64,000 bases of DNA from Malaciobacter marinus (GTDB taxonomy: Bacteria > Campylobacterota > Campylobacteria > Campylobacterales > Arcobacteraceae). The stretch lies in contig NZ_CP032101.1 in assembly GCF_003544855.1 (NCBI RefSeq), forward strand, positions 1,364,001 through 1,428,000. Direction: 5' to 3'. The notes under the pieces are model-generated. The model had not been told where the DNA came from, searched no databases, and saw nothing but the letters and a program-made list of their open reading frames with translations. This document shows, in pieces, positions 48,233-57,147 of this stretch. Made by a program: the position numbers and the translations under genes. Every line of letters begins with the position of its first letter. The first letter of the stretch is position 1.

Positions 48233-51109
48233 ATGTCTCAAATAGCAAATATAAATAAAAATTTACGAAAAGAAATAACACAAAGCATAAAATCAAGAAT
48301 CAAGTTGTTAAACTATAGAAGTGACCTGCCAGATATACTAAATGAAAGCTTGAGTGTATATAAACTAAATGGATATAGTAAAGTAAATAAACCTTATGAA
48401 TTTGAAGTAATATTTGTAAGTGAAGAGTTTATACAAATAGAAGATATAGTAGATACAGATGTAGAACTAATAATTCAAGATGAAATAAATCCTTTAGATA
48501 AAAAAACAATATTTGGAAAAGTCTATGAAGCAAGTGAAGATAGTGTAGTAGCAAGAAAACATCTGTATAAAGTAAAAATAGTATCGCCCTTGTATTACTT
48601 AGGATTAAATAATAGATATGAGATATATCATGAAAGAAAAGTAAGTACAATTTTTAGTGAAATACTAAATAGATATAATCAACTGCTAAATATAAATGTA
48701 GATGTAAAAATAGATATAAAAAATGAAGTAACAAGAGAGTATATAACTCAATATAATCAAAGTGATTTGGAATTTCTTACAATGCTTTGTGAAGAAGAGG
48801 GATATAGCTTTATAGTAGAATACTCTTCAAATAATCCATATAATATAATTTTGTGTAACTTAAATGAACATGCAATAATAAATAGCTATAGCGCAGTAAG
48901 CCAATTTAATCATAGTAAAAAATTTAGTGCAACAAATATAATAGAAGATTATTATGATAAAAATAGACCAAGCTTAGAATATAAAGTGCAAACAGGTGCA
49001 GCAATAACTTCTAGCATAAAAGATAATCAATCAACAACTCAATTAAGAACAGATATAAAAAGAAATAATCTAAGAGATAAACTAAATGTACTTGATGAGA
49101 GCTTGTATAAAGATTTGGATAAATATAATAAAATAGAAGCAAAAAGAGAATATGTAAAATCAAATATAATATATGCAACAAGCCAAGAAGTAGTAATAAA
49201 TGACTCTTTGTGTATAAAATTAGAAGATGAGGCTGCAAAAAAAGTATTTGATGTAATAGTAATAGAAGTAAAATATAATGGAATTTTTCCAAATGCATTG
49301 GATGAATATATACAAAATATAAATGAAAATAAAAAACATGAACTTGAATATGAAGTAGAATTTACTTCAATACCAAAAGATATAGAGTATGTTCCACCAT
49401 ATACAGTAATAAAACCAAAAATAAACTCAGTACAAACAGCAATAGTAGCAAGTAGTAATAGTAATACAAAAGAAGATGTAAATACAATAGATGTAGATGA
49501 ACAAGGAAGAATAAAAGTATTGTTTCACTTTGAAGAGAATAAAACAATATCATGTTACTTAAGATACTCAAACTTCTTTGCAGGAGATAACTATGGAGCA
49601 CAATTTCTGCCAAGAGTAAATAGTGAAGTAATAGTAAGCTTTGTAAATGGAGATATAGATAAACCAATAATAATAGGAAGCTTGTATAATGGTGAGAATA
49701 AAGTACCATATAACCTTCCAAAAGATAAAACAAAGAGTTATATCAAAACAAACTCAATGCCACAATATGAACATAAACAAGGATATAATGAGATACTGTT
49801 TGAAGATAAACAAGGTGAAGAGTTATTATCATTTAGAGCACAAAAGAATCTAAAAACACATGTATTAAATGATGAATATAAACATGTAGAGAATAACTCA
49901 AAACTATTAGTAGAAAATGATAAAGAAGAGACAATCCAAAAAGACTCAATTATAACAGTTGGAGAAGAAGAAAGAAAGAGTATAAAAGCAAATAAAATTT
50001 TAACTGTTGAGAAAGAATCTATTACTACTGTTAAACAAGATTGTGAAGAGCATATATTAGAAGATTTTATTACTATTGTTAAAGATGATTTAAAAACAAT
50101 TGTAGAAAATAATGTGATAAAACGTATAAAAGGTACAAAAACAGAATATATAGAGCAAGATGTAAAGAAAAAATACTTACAAAATATGTTTTTACAAATT
50201 GGTAAAGATTATAGGTTAGATGTAATAAATTCATATCATTTAAAGGCTAAAACTGTAAAATACCAAGCAAAAACAATTGAATTAGAAGCAACTAATGGAA
50301 TTAGTTTAAAATGTGGAGGAAATGTCTTAACAGTTGATACATCTGGAATATTTTTAAAAGCAGGAACTGTTGATACAACATCATCAAATGGTGGAGTAAG
50401 TGCAAAAGATGTACCAAAAATAGAGATACCAAAACCACTATATGAAAAAGTAAGAGTAGTGGAATTAATTCCTACAATTAAAAAACAAGATGATATAACA
50501 CAAGTTTTAGAGTATGAAGCTATTGTTGAGAAGTTTTATAATGGTGTTTGGAGTAAAACTACTGATTTAACTCCTGCTCAAGAAGCTCAATTACAATGGT
50601 ATTTTATAAAAAACAATGATGAAGCTGATACTGATATTTTAACAGATAATCCAACAAATGATAATATTACTATTACTGGATTAAAAATGAGTGTTTCTTT
50701 AGAAGAAGAAAATATTTATAAAGTAGGACATGCACACTGTTTTGTAAGTAATAGTGAAGAAGAGGGATATACACAAACACAACTTGTAAGATATTTAGAA
50801 GTTGAAGATATAGTTAGCTCTCATGTATCACAAGAAGAGGGTGAGTGTATAGCTGTATTAAATGTAGAAGAGCCAAGGCAAGAAGAGTTAGCGCAAATAA
50901 GATGGCAAATAGAAGATACACAAAGAGAAAAATATAATGGAAAAGAGACAATCATACATAATCTAAAAGAAGAAAAAGTTCATGAGATTAATTTCTTAGC
51001 ATATATTGATGGAAAAATTCAAGATGGTGCTAATACAAGATTAACTTATGATGAAAGAAAAAATCAAAAAGTAAAGAATAATACAAAAACAAATAAACAG
51101 GAAAAATAG
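48233..51109 (+). CDS. vgrG: T6SS spike protein VgrG (TssI) with C-terminal extension
   Basis: The 958-residue protein has the gp27-like domain in the first ~400 residues (GYSKVNKPYEFEVIF, then YNQSDLEFLTMLCEEEGYSF). A gp5 OB-fold follows (VDEQGRIKVLFHFEEN to KPIIIGSLYNGEN). Next comes a repetitive Lys/Glu/Val needle region and, after about residue 725, an extra ~230 residues not part of the core VgrG. The extension looks beta-rich, with Ile/Val/Thr strands, and could be an adaptor for the effector encoded downstream. It starts 99 bases after hcp behind its own gap. Codon use changes along the gene: the first ~1750 bases use ATA and ACA heavily, while parts beyond 50000 use ATT and ACT. Confidence 0.93.
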   Translation: MSQIANINKNLRKEITQSIKSRIKLLNYRSDLPDILNESLSVYKLNGYSKVNKPYEFEVIFVSEEFIQIEDIVDTDVELIIQDEINPLDKKTIFGKVYEASEDSVVARKHLYKVKIVSPLYYLGLNNRYEIYHERKVSTIFSEILNRYNQLLNINVDVKIDIKNEVTREYITQYNQSDLEFLTMLCEEEGYSFIVEYSSNNPYNIILCNLNEHAIINSYSAVSQFNHSKKFSATNIIEDYYDKNRPSLEYKVQTGAAITSSIKDNQSTTQLRTDIKRNNLRDKLNVLDESLYKDLDKYNKIEAKREYVKSNIIYATSQEVVINDSLCIKLEDEAAKKVFDVIVIEVKYNGIFPNALDEYIQNINENKKHELEYEVEFTSIPKDIEYVPPYTVIKPKINSVQTAIVASSNSNTKEDVNTIDVDEQGRIKVLFHFEENKTISCYLRYSNFFAGDNYGAQFLPRVNSEVIVSFVNGDIDKPIIIGSLYNGENKVPYNLPKDKTKSYIKTNSMPQYEHKQGYNEILFEDKQGEELLSFRAQKNLKTHVLNDEYKHVENNSKLLVENDKEETIQKDSIITVGEEERKSIKANKILTVEKESITTVKQDCEEHILEDFITIVKDDLKTIVENNVIKRIKGTKTEYIEQDVKKKYLQNMFLQIGKDYRLDVINSYHLKAKTVKYQAKTIELEATNGISLKCGGNVLTVDTSGIFLKAGTVDTTSSNGGVSAKDVPKIEIPKPLYEKVRVVELIPTIKKQDDITQVLEYEAIVEKFYNGVWSKTTDLTPAQEAQLQWYFIKNNDEADTDILTDNPTNDNITITGLKMSVSLEEENIYKVGHAHCFVSNSEEEGYTQTQLVRYLEVEDIVSSHVSQEEGECIAVLNVEEPRQEELAQIRWQIEDTQREKYNGKETIIHNLKEEKVHEINFLAYIDGKIQDGANTRLTYDERKNQKVKNNTKTNKQEK

Positions 51110-51110
51110 T

Positions 51111-52211
51111 ATGCAAAATATAATAAAAACCCTACTAATAATATGTATAACAACAGTAGTATTAAATGCACAAGAATTAAAAAAAAGTGAATATGATATA
51201 AACCAATGCATAAAAATAGAATATACAAAAGAAGATATAAAAAAATATAAAAAACTAATACAAGAGGGTGAACTACAAGGATATAGTTGTGCAGGTATAT
51301 ACTATGCAAGACAAGGTAACTTTGATGAAGCAATAGATTACTTTAATAAAGGAAAAGAAAAAGGAAGTATAGAATCATATGCACAATTAGGAAGTCTATA
51401 TTTAAGTTTTTTACATGATAATAAAAAAGCAGTTAAAAACTTTAAAGTAGCAGCAAATGCAGGACATGGAAAATCAGCACATAATTTAGGTGTGTATTAT
51501 TATAAAAACTTTAAATATGATGAAGCATATAAATGGTTTATGAAATCATATGAAACAGGAGATTTAAATTCACTATTATCAATTGGATTGATGTATGATC
51601 AACAAAAAAAGTATACAGAATCAATAAAGATATATAAAAAAGTTGGAGAATTGGGTGAACCAGAGGGATATCGTAGTTTAGGAATTTTATTTATAAAAAA
51701 TAAAGATGTAAAAGATGATAAAAAAGGAATAAAGTATTTAAAGAAATGTTATGAAATGGGATATGGATTATGTGCAGCAGGACTTGGCACATACTATGAG
51801 GAAAATAAGAAAGATTACAAAAAAGCAGAAGACTGGTATAAAAAGGGATTTGAACTTAAAAATGAAGAATCAATAAATAGATTAGGTTTTATGTATTTAA
51901 AAGATATAAATAATCCTAAAAAAGCAATTTATTGGTTTAAAGAAGGATATAATAAAATTAATTGTGAAAGTTGTGCTTTTGAAGTAGGAAATATATATGC
52001 GAAGAATTTTAAAGAGTATAATAGAGCTATAAAATGGTACAAATTTAGTGCTTTACAAAATGATTTAGATTCAATATTTAATATAGCATATACATATGAA
52101 AATGACTTAAAAGATAAGAAAAATGCAATTATTTGGTATAAAAAAGCTGCAAAACTTGGTGATAATGGAGCAAAAAGAAGACTAGAAAAATTAGGAGTAT
52201 CATATGAGTAA
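51111..52211 (+). CDS. Secreted Sel1-repeat protein, candidate effector immunity protein
   Basis: The 366-residue protein begins with a signal peptide (cleavage probably after VLNA at residue 20) and then has about eight Sel1/TPR-like repeats of ~36 residues (for example YNRAIKWYKFSALQNDLDS). It is periplasmic. It sits one base after vgrG and overlaps the phospholipase gene by eight bases. In Pseudomonas, immunity proteins of the Tle5b phospholipase are Sel1-repeat proteins, so immunity is the natural guess. A chaperone or adaptor role is the alternative. Confidence 0.82.
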   Translation: MQNIIKTLLIICITTVVLNAQELKKSEYDINQCIKIEYTKEDIKKYKKLIQEGELQGYSCAGIYYARQGNFDEAIDYFNKGKEKGSIESYAQLGSLYLSFLHDNKKAVKNFKVAANAGHGKSAHNLGVYYYKNFKYDEAYKWFMKSYETGDLNSLLSIGLMYDQQKKYTESIKIYKKVGELGEPEGYRSLGILFIKNKDVKDDKKGIKYLKKCYEMGYGLCAAGLGTYYEENKKDYKKAEDWYKKGFELKNEESINRLGFMYLKDINNPKKAIYWFKEGYNKINCESCAFEVGNIYAKNFKEYNRAIKWYKFSALQNDLDSIFNIAYTYENDLKDKKNAIIWYKKAAKLGDNGAKRRLEKLGVSYE

Positions 52212-54948
52212 TGATATAACTAAAGGAAATGCATTTCATAAAGAGGGTGAAGTAGTACACTTAAATGAATTTTGTACCAAAGAGAATGAAGCAATAGAAG
52301 AAGATATAAAAACTAGAATAGCTTATATGGTTATATCAAATGAAGATATAAAAGAGTTATTGAATTCAACTGATGATAAACAAATAATCTTAGATAAAGT
52401 AATAGAAGAATATAAACCTTATTTGATAAAAGCTGTAGAAAAAGAGAGTACTAAAAATAATAAACCCTTAATTTTCGATGATTTACGTGGTGTAAATGAA
52501 GAGATAATTGATAAAAAATTGGTAAAACTTTGTACCACTCAATTGTATAACTCAAAATCTTATGGAAGTGTATTAAAAGCAAAAAAGTATCACCATGCAT
52601 ATAAAAAAGTACTGCAAAAAAATCTAAAAGAAAATCTTGAAAAGAAAAGTACTTCTGCTTTGACTTTTACTAAAGATAGTTGTAATGAAATTATAAAAAA
52701 AGAAGTAAATAAAACTTCAAAAAAATTAAATAAAAATGAACAAGCATATATAGTACTATCTATGCCATATGTTTATAATATAAAAGATGGTTCTAAAACA
52801 AAAGAGTTAGAACTAATATCTTATGAAGAGAAAATAATAGCCTCTTTTATGCCTGAGTTAATAATCGAATATGGAGTATTTTTTGATGGAACAAATAATA
52901 ATATATATAATATAGATTTTTATAAAAACTTTATGGAGTTTTTAAAAGAGCCTGCAAAAGATATAGAAGATAAAATAAAAAATAGAGATGGCTTAAGACG
53001 TTCAAAAGATGAATTAGAAACATTAGATAAAAAAACTATTCAATACCACATACTATTAACTGATAACCCAGAGTTTACAAAAAAAACAAAAAAAATAATT
53101 ATAAATCAAATGAACAACGCTTCAATAAGATATTTTGATAATAAATCGGTTTTTATTGTAGGCAAGGATGAAATTATAACTACTAAAAAAGCAGAAAAAG
53201 ATTCAAAAAAAGTATTTGATTATTTACTTGATGTAAAAAATAGTAAAAAAGATGCCCAAGAAAAAACTATTTCTGATTATATAATAAAAGAAATACTTCC
53301 AGATGATAATGAAGATAGTAGCTTTACAAATGGTGAAACAAACATAAGTAGATTATATGAATTATATGATGGAGATGATGTAAAGAAAAACAAAGATGCT
53401 CTTCCAAATACTAGATTTAAACTTTATGAAAGTGGTTCTGGAACTTTTAATCCTTTTATACAAAAAGATTATGAAGATGACTCTGTAGTTGGACTGGGTC
53501 TTGGAATGGGAGAGAGTGGAGTAATAGCACATTGTCTATACTCTTGTATAAAAATGGTTGAACAATTAAGAAAAGATTCAATAACTTATATGGATGAACT
53601 AGTTTTAGATGTATTTGGATTTAGTAGAGGTTCTACTAGTGCAAGACATTTTATTTGTACACTTTTGAAAAATACACAATTAGTAAAAAATGAAAAAAGA
53701 GAATATACAATAAAAACAAAAGATAGTAAAGATATTTTTTATGAATTTTTTGGAAGTAATGGTTATGTAAGAATTGGAAGTAAGACTATTTTTAATCCAC
53801 TTAGAACAGATATAGAGTATATTAATCCAAATAACAATAATCATAGAGTTTATAATCCTTTTTATAAAGAAAAAGAGATAACAATTGAATCAATCTCTTT
53901 TAGATTTGCAGGATTGTTTGATACAGTAACACATTATGGAATTATGCAATCAAATGATTCTGATGATTTAAATATAAACTTTTTTGAAAATGATAATAAT
54001 AAAAAAGTAGGGCATGTAGTTCATCTAATGGCAGATGATGAGTTTAGATATAACTTTGAAGCATACTCTATCTTTACAAATATAAATAAGCACTATTATA
54101 AAGAAAGTACAGAAAAAAGAGAAGATGGTGGTGCAAGATTTGAAGAGTTTTATGTTCCTGGAGCACATGCAGATGTAGGAGGGGGATATAATGAAGAAAA
54201 TGAATTGGTTTATCTTGGTGATTTTATAATAGAAGAAAAAAAACTACCTGATTACTTAAGAAAAAATATACAAAAGTGGAATAATAAATATAATTGGTTA
54301 AAAAATAATGCATTAATACAAAAAGATTCAAAAAAAGAAATAAAAGAAATGAAAGAAAAACAAAAAGAAAGAGAAAGTGAAATAGAGAAATTAAAAAAAG
54401 AACTAGAAAAAGAAAATAAATCAAAAAATGAGAAAGAGAAACTAAAAGATGATATTGAAAAATTGGAAAATAAAGAAGGTTTTTATTACTATATAAAAAA
54501 TGTATATAATTTAAATACAAGAGAAGATATTTGGGGAAACTCTTCAAATTGGGAATATCATTTACATTTATATATGTATAAACCAAAAGTATCAAATAAA
54601 TATGAACATGTAGCTATGAGATTAATGTATGATAAAGCTATATATGTAGATTCAAAAACACAAAAAAATAGAAAAGATGAGTTTGAGATGGTTCCTTTTG
54701 GTAAATTTGATCATAGTTTTAAAGATGATGAAACTTTAAAAGAAACATATAAAGCACTTAAAGAGCACAAAGTTTTAAAAAAAGAGAATACAAAAATATA
54801 TAAAGAGTTAAAAAACAACTATTTACACCACTCTTCACAAGTTGGAAACTTTGTAAATAAACCTTCAAATGAGAAAAAAGATGAATATGAGCTATATGGA
54901 AAGAGAGTTATTTATTCTACTGAGGGCAAAGAGTTTACTAGAGGGTGA
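52204..54948 (+). CDS. tle1: T6SS phospholipase effector, DUF2235/Tle1 type
   Basis: The 914-residue protein carries the DUF2235 alpha/beta-hydrolase domain. YGVFFDGTNNNIYN is near residue 222, the nucleophile elbow GFSRGS is near residue 472 (Ser in GxSxG), the acid is probably in LFDTVTHYG near 572, and the PGAHADVGGGY motif near 652 supplies the His. This matches Tle1-family lipases delivered by VgrG to attack membrane phospholipids of rival cells. An unusual N-terminal ~210 residues and an inserted Lys/Glu coiled coil (near 705-760) precede the C-terminal region. The gene follows vgrG and the Sel1 protein. Confidence 0.9.
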   Translation: MSNDITKGNAFHKEGEVVHLNEFCTKENEAIEEDIKTRIAYMVISNEDIKELLNSTDDKQIILDKVIEEYKPYLIKAVEKESTKNNKPLIFDDLRGVNEEIIDKKLVKLCTTQLYNSKSYGSVLKAKKYHHAYKKVLQKNLKENLEKKSTSALTFTKDSCNEIIKKEVNKTSKKLNKNEQAYIVLSMPYVYNIKDGSKTKELELISYEEKIIASFMPELIIEYGVFFDGTNNNIYNIDFYKNFMEFLKEPAKDIEDKIKNRDGLRRSKDELETLDKKTIQYHILLTDNPEFTKKTKKIIINQMNNASIRYFDNKSVFIVGKDEIITTKKAEKDSKKVFDYLLDVKNSKKDAQEKTISDYIIKEILPDDNEDSSFTNGETNISRLYELYDGDDVKKNKDALPNTRFKLYESGSGTFNPFIQKDYEDDSVVGLGLGMGESGVIAHCLYSCIKMVEQLRKDSITYMDELVLDVFGFSRGSTSARHFICTLLKNTQLVKNEKREYTIKTKDSKDIFYEFFGSNGYVRIGSKTIFNPLRTDIEYINPNNNNHRVYNPFYKEKEITIESISFRFAGLFDTVTHYGIMQSNDSDDLNINFFENDNNKKVGHVVHLMADDEFRYNFEAYSIFTNINKHYYKESTEKREDGGARFEEFYVPGAHADVGGGYNEENELVYLGDFIIEEKKLPDYLRKNIQKWNNKYNWLKNNALIQKDSKKEIKEMKEKQKERESEIEKLKKELEKENKSKNEKEKLKDDIEKLENKEGFYYYIKNVYNLNTREDIWGNSSNWEYHLHLYMYKPKVSNKYEHVAMRLMYDKAIYVDSKTQKNRKDEFEMVPFGKFDHSFKDDETLKETYKALKEHKVLKKENTKIYKELKNNYLHHSSQVGNFVNKPSNEKKDEYELYGKRVIYSTEGKEFTRG

Positions 54949-55051
54949 TAAGTATTTATTAAAATCGAGATTATAATAAGGATATTTATTATTTTAAACT
55001 AATATTAACTATTATTTTGTAATAATGATAAAAATTATCAAAGGTAGTTTA

Positions 55052-56014
55052 ATGAGTATAAATATATATAGCAGTATTTATGAAAAATTAATCGATTCTA
55101 ATAACAATTTAAGTGTAGATGGTTTGTTAGCAGAATATAAAATAACTCCTGGGCAATTAAAAACTATTCTAGTAAAAATAAAAGAAAATGAATACTTAGC
55201 TAAAGAAAAATCTATTATTGAAATCTTTTTAGATGAATTAAAAGATTATAATGAAGAAGAAATAGAAGTACTATTGAAAAAAAAGAATCAAACCATTAAT
55301 AAAAAAGAAAATCATAACAAAAATATTGAATATTTAAAAAAAATACTGTCAAGTATTAAATGTTCTTTTATTAACAATATAGACAAACTAATAATACTAT
55401 TTAAAAATAAAAGATATATTATAAAAAAGAAAAATTATATTATTGTAGGTAGTGTTTTCACGGTAGTATTTTTAGGCCTATTGACTTTTTTCACTATCCC
55501 TAATAATGATAAAATAACTGATGAAGTAAAAATTAAAACTACTAATAATAAGCCTTTTGATAATAAAACTATTGAAAATGCACTTACTCTTAAGCAAGTA
55601 GAAAAAGTACAATTAAAAGAAGAAAAATCATTACAAAATAATGAAATAGACACTAAACTAGATAATATTAAAATAATAAAAAACATTGAAAATGATACAA
55701 TAACTGCAATAATAGAATTAAATCAACAAAATCAAATAAACCCAATATCTTCTATAGAAAAAGAAAAAAAGATAAAAAAAGAAGAAGAGGGCGATTTAAT
55801 AAAATCTAAAAAGACAACTATTTTTAAAATTAGAGATAATTTAGCACAAATAAAAAAACATTTAATGTATGAAAATAATATGATTAAATATAAGAATAAA
55901 TATTATAAAGAAAATGATATTTTAGAAGGATACAAAGTTTTTAAAATAACACCTGTGTATGTCAAGTTTGAGGATATAAATAAAAAAATTAGAAAAAGAG
56001 TACTTTTAAATTAA
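55052..56014 (+). CDS. Single-pass membrane protein of the T6SS cargo module, unknown
   Basis: The 320-residue protein has a cytoplasmic N-terminal ~125 residues, one membrane helix near residues 128-150 (YIIVGSVFTVVFLGLLTFF), and a Lys/Glu/Asn-rich C-terminal domain that ends in a short basic beta segment. I chose the ATG at 55052 because AAAGG lies ten bases before it; an earlier ATG at 55025 has none. No family is recognised. The topology and position suggest a component tied to export or protection against the Tle1-type effector. Confidence 0.72.
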   Translation: MSINIYSSIYEKLIDSNNNLSVDGLLAEYKITPGQLKTILVKIKENEYLAKEKSIIEIFLDELKDYNEEEIEVLLKKKNQTINKKENHNKNIEYLKKILSSIKCSFINNIDKLIILFKNKRYIIKKKNYIIVGSVFTVVFLGLLTFFTIPNNDKITDEVKIKTTNNKPFDNKTIENALTLKQVEKVQLKEEKSLQNNEIDTKLDNIKIIKNIENDTITAIIELNQQNQINPISSIEKEKKIKKEEEGDLIKSKKTTIFKIRDNLAQIKKHLMYENNMIKYKNKYYKENDILEGYKVFKITPVYVKFEDINKKIRKRVLLN

Positions 56015-56027
56015 ATAAAGGAGCATA

Positions 56028-56417
56028 ATGCATAAAAAAATAGTTATTTCTACGACAATAGTATTTACCATGCTATTTACAGGTTGTAATGCTACAAAGC
56101 AAGAAAGTGTAGAGACACCTAAAAAGAAAGAAGAAAAACAAGTAAATTTAGATGAACTGTACAAAATTGATAAAGAAAAAGGTTATACATTTTTTAAAAT
56201 GCAAACAAACCCAATTGAAGTTTTTGTTTATGATGGAGACTATAAACAAACAAATATGTTAAATGATACAAAAATAAAAAGTTCTTTTTATTTAAAGGGA
56301 AGATTACTTAGAATAGAAAAAGTATATAAAACAAAATTTGATGATCATTATGGAAAAATATCAAAAAAAGGTTTATTTGTATCAATGGATGATTTATCTA
56401 TGTATGATAGTAAATAG
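56028..56417 (+). CDS. Predicted lipoprotein, candidate second immunity protein
   Basis: The 129-residue protein has a lipoprotein signal (MHKKIVISTTIVFTMLFTGC) with the lipobox LFTGC, a charged linker (TPKKKEEKQ) and a ~80-residue domain with no recognised match. It lies 13 bases after the preceding membrane protein with a good AAGGAG. Tli1-type immunity proteins in enteroaggregative E. coli are lipoproteins, so it competes with the Sel1 protein for that role. Its stop lies in a 12-bp perfect inverted repeat that marks the end of the T6SS region. Confidence 0.75.
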   Translation: MHKKIVISTTIVFTMLFTGCNATKQESVETPKKKEEKQVNLDELYKIDKEKGYTFFKMQTNPIEVFVYDGDYKQTNMLNDTKIKSSFYLKGRLLRIEKVYKTKFDDHYGKISKKGLFVSMDDLSMYDSK

Positions 56418-56436
56418 CAATGAAGCTATTTACTAT
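56407..56436. terminator. Inverted repeat ending the T6SS region
   Basis: ATAGTAAATAGC and GCTATTTACTAT are a perfect 12-bp pair around a six-base loop, overlapping the lipoprotein stop codon. The T-run is weak, so termination efficiency is uncertain. Confidence 0.5.
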
Positions 56437-56503
56437 TAGATTTAGGGTATTTTAATAAAGCATATGTTATAGTTTGGAAATTATAGTAACCATTTTCAGC
56501 TAC

Positions 56504-56600
56504 ATTTAAGTGATAACACTATAAAATTAATTTACAAACAAACACAAAAACCTTTCGTCGGGTTGTTTAAATCTCAAAGAAAAACTGCAATTTTTCTTTG
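56504..56600. other. Candidate integration-junction palindromes (Xer-type site?)
   Basis: Two near-perfect palindromes sit in the gap between the T6SS locus and the viral-type genes. The first (56504-56527) has AAGTG and CACT arms around ATAA. The second (56575-56600) is CAAAGAAAAA-CTGCAA-TTTTTCTTTG, with a perfect 10-bp arm. As I recall it, the Helicobacter difH site recognised by XerH has a similar GAAAA-CTGCAG-TTTTC core. I do not see a T-run that would make the second a normal terminator. The other end of the element is outside the window, so a duplicated att cannot be checked. Confidence 0.3.
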
Positions 56601-56611
56601 GGGCGTTTGTA

Positions 56612-56884
56612 TTACTTTTTATTTCTATTCATTCCTAGAAAATTAATTAAATCCTCATCATCTAAGTTTAACAAAACTTTCTTTAAAACATCGCTTCTTT
56701 TGACTCCATAAAGCTTTTTTATCACTTTAGATTTTCGCTGTATTCTGTCAACTTCCCACGCTTTGAAAGTAAGTGTTATACCTATATTTTTCTTGGCATT
56801 GTTTAGTTTTCTTGACCTTTCTATCTCTTTTTCTTTTAGATATCTAAGTCTTTCATCTTGACTAGAAAAATTTAACTCGTCCAT
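56612..56884 (-). CDS. Small ribbon-helix-helix-like DNA-binding protein
   Basis: The 90-residue basic protein has, from about residue 34, a beta strand (NIGITLTFKAW), a helix (EVDRIQRKSKVIKKLYG) and a second helix (KRSDVLKKVLLNL). This is the order of a ribbon-helix-helix repressor or replication-control protein. The N-terminal ~30 residues are a charged helix. AAGG precedes the ATG. Three perfect 22-bp repeats start 97 bases upstream, a likely target for an RHH dimer. It is the leftmost gene of the viral-type element. Confidence 0.6.
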   Translation of the reverse strand: MDELNFSSQDERLRYLKEKEIERSRKLNNAKKNIGITLTFKAWEVDRIQRKSKVIKKLYGVKRSDVLKKVLLNLDDEDLINFLGMNRNKK

Positions 56885-56980
56885 TTTAACAACCTTAAAC
56901 TTTATTCAATCTTAAAATATTTTAAATTTATGACTATTTTATAACATTATTGTGAATTAAAAGTGTAGCAAAATAAATTT

Positions 56981-57046
56981 AATATAACCTAGGTTCTTAG
57001 AGAATATAACCTAGGTTCTTAGAGAATATAACCTAGGTTCTTAGAG
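56981..57046. repeat. Three perfect 22-bp tandem repeats with a palindromic core (iteron-like)
   Basis: Three head-to-tail copies lie at 56981-57002, 57003-57024 and 57025-57046, identical to the base. Each contains the perfect palindrome AACCTAGGTT (5 bases into the unit) followed by CTTAGAG. A period of 22 equals about two helical turns, so the palindromes face the same side of the DNA. This is the form of replication iterons or of a cooperative operator array. It stands between the RHH-like gene and the GC-rich structured segment. Confidence 0.85.
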
Positions 57047-57147
57047 AAACTCCTATTACTATGTAATAAGTAAGAATAAAAAAGAAATCTAATGACTAAG
57101 TAAAAAGGTTAACATAAGGCTAACATTATTTCAAGAATTAACATGTA

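Noticed and set aside
48429-49733. Long Leu-rich - strand open frames opposite vgrG
   Set aside because: They mirror the ATA/AGA-rich coding strand, have no ribosome-binding sites and no family pattern; shadows of vgrG codon bias.
54224-54595. 123-residue - strand frame opposite the lipase gene
   Set aside because: It is the complement of the Lys/Glu coiled-coil codons (AAA/GAA giving TTT/TTC) and lacks a start signal.
56575-56600. Intrinsic terminator of the RHH-like gene
   Set aside because: The stem is A/T only and neither strand has a clean T-run directly after it. AACC/GGTTTTTG just beyond is a better, though weak, candidate on the - strand.
56981-57046. CRISPR array
   Set aside because: Repeats are directly adjacent with no spacers, and no cas genes are present.
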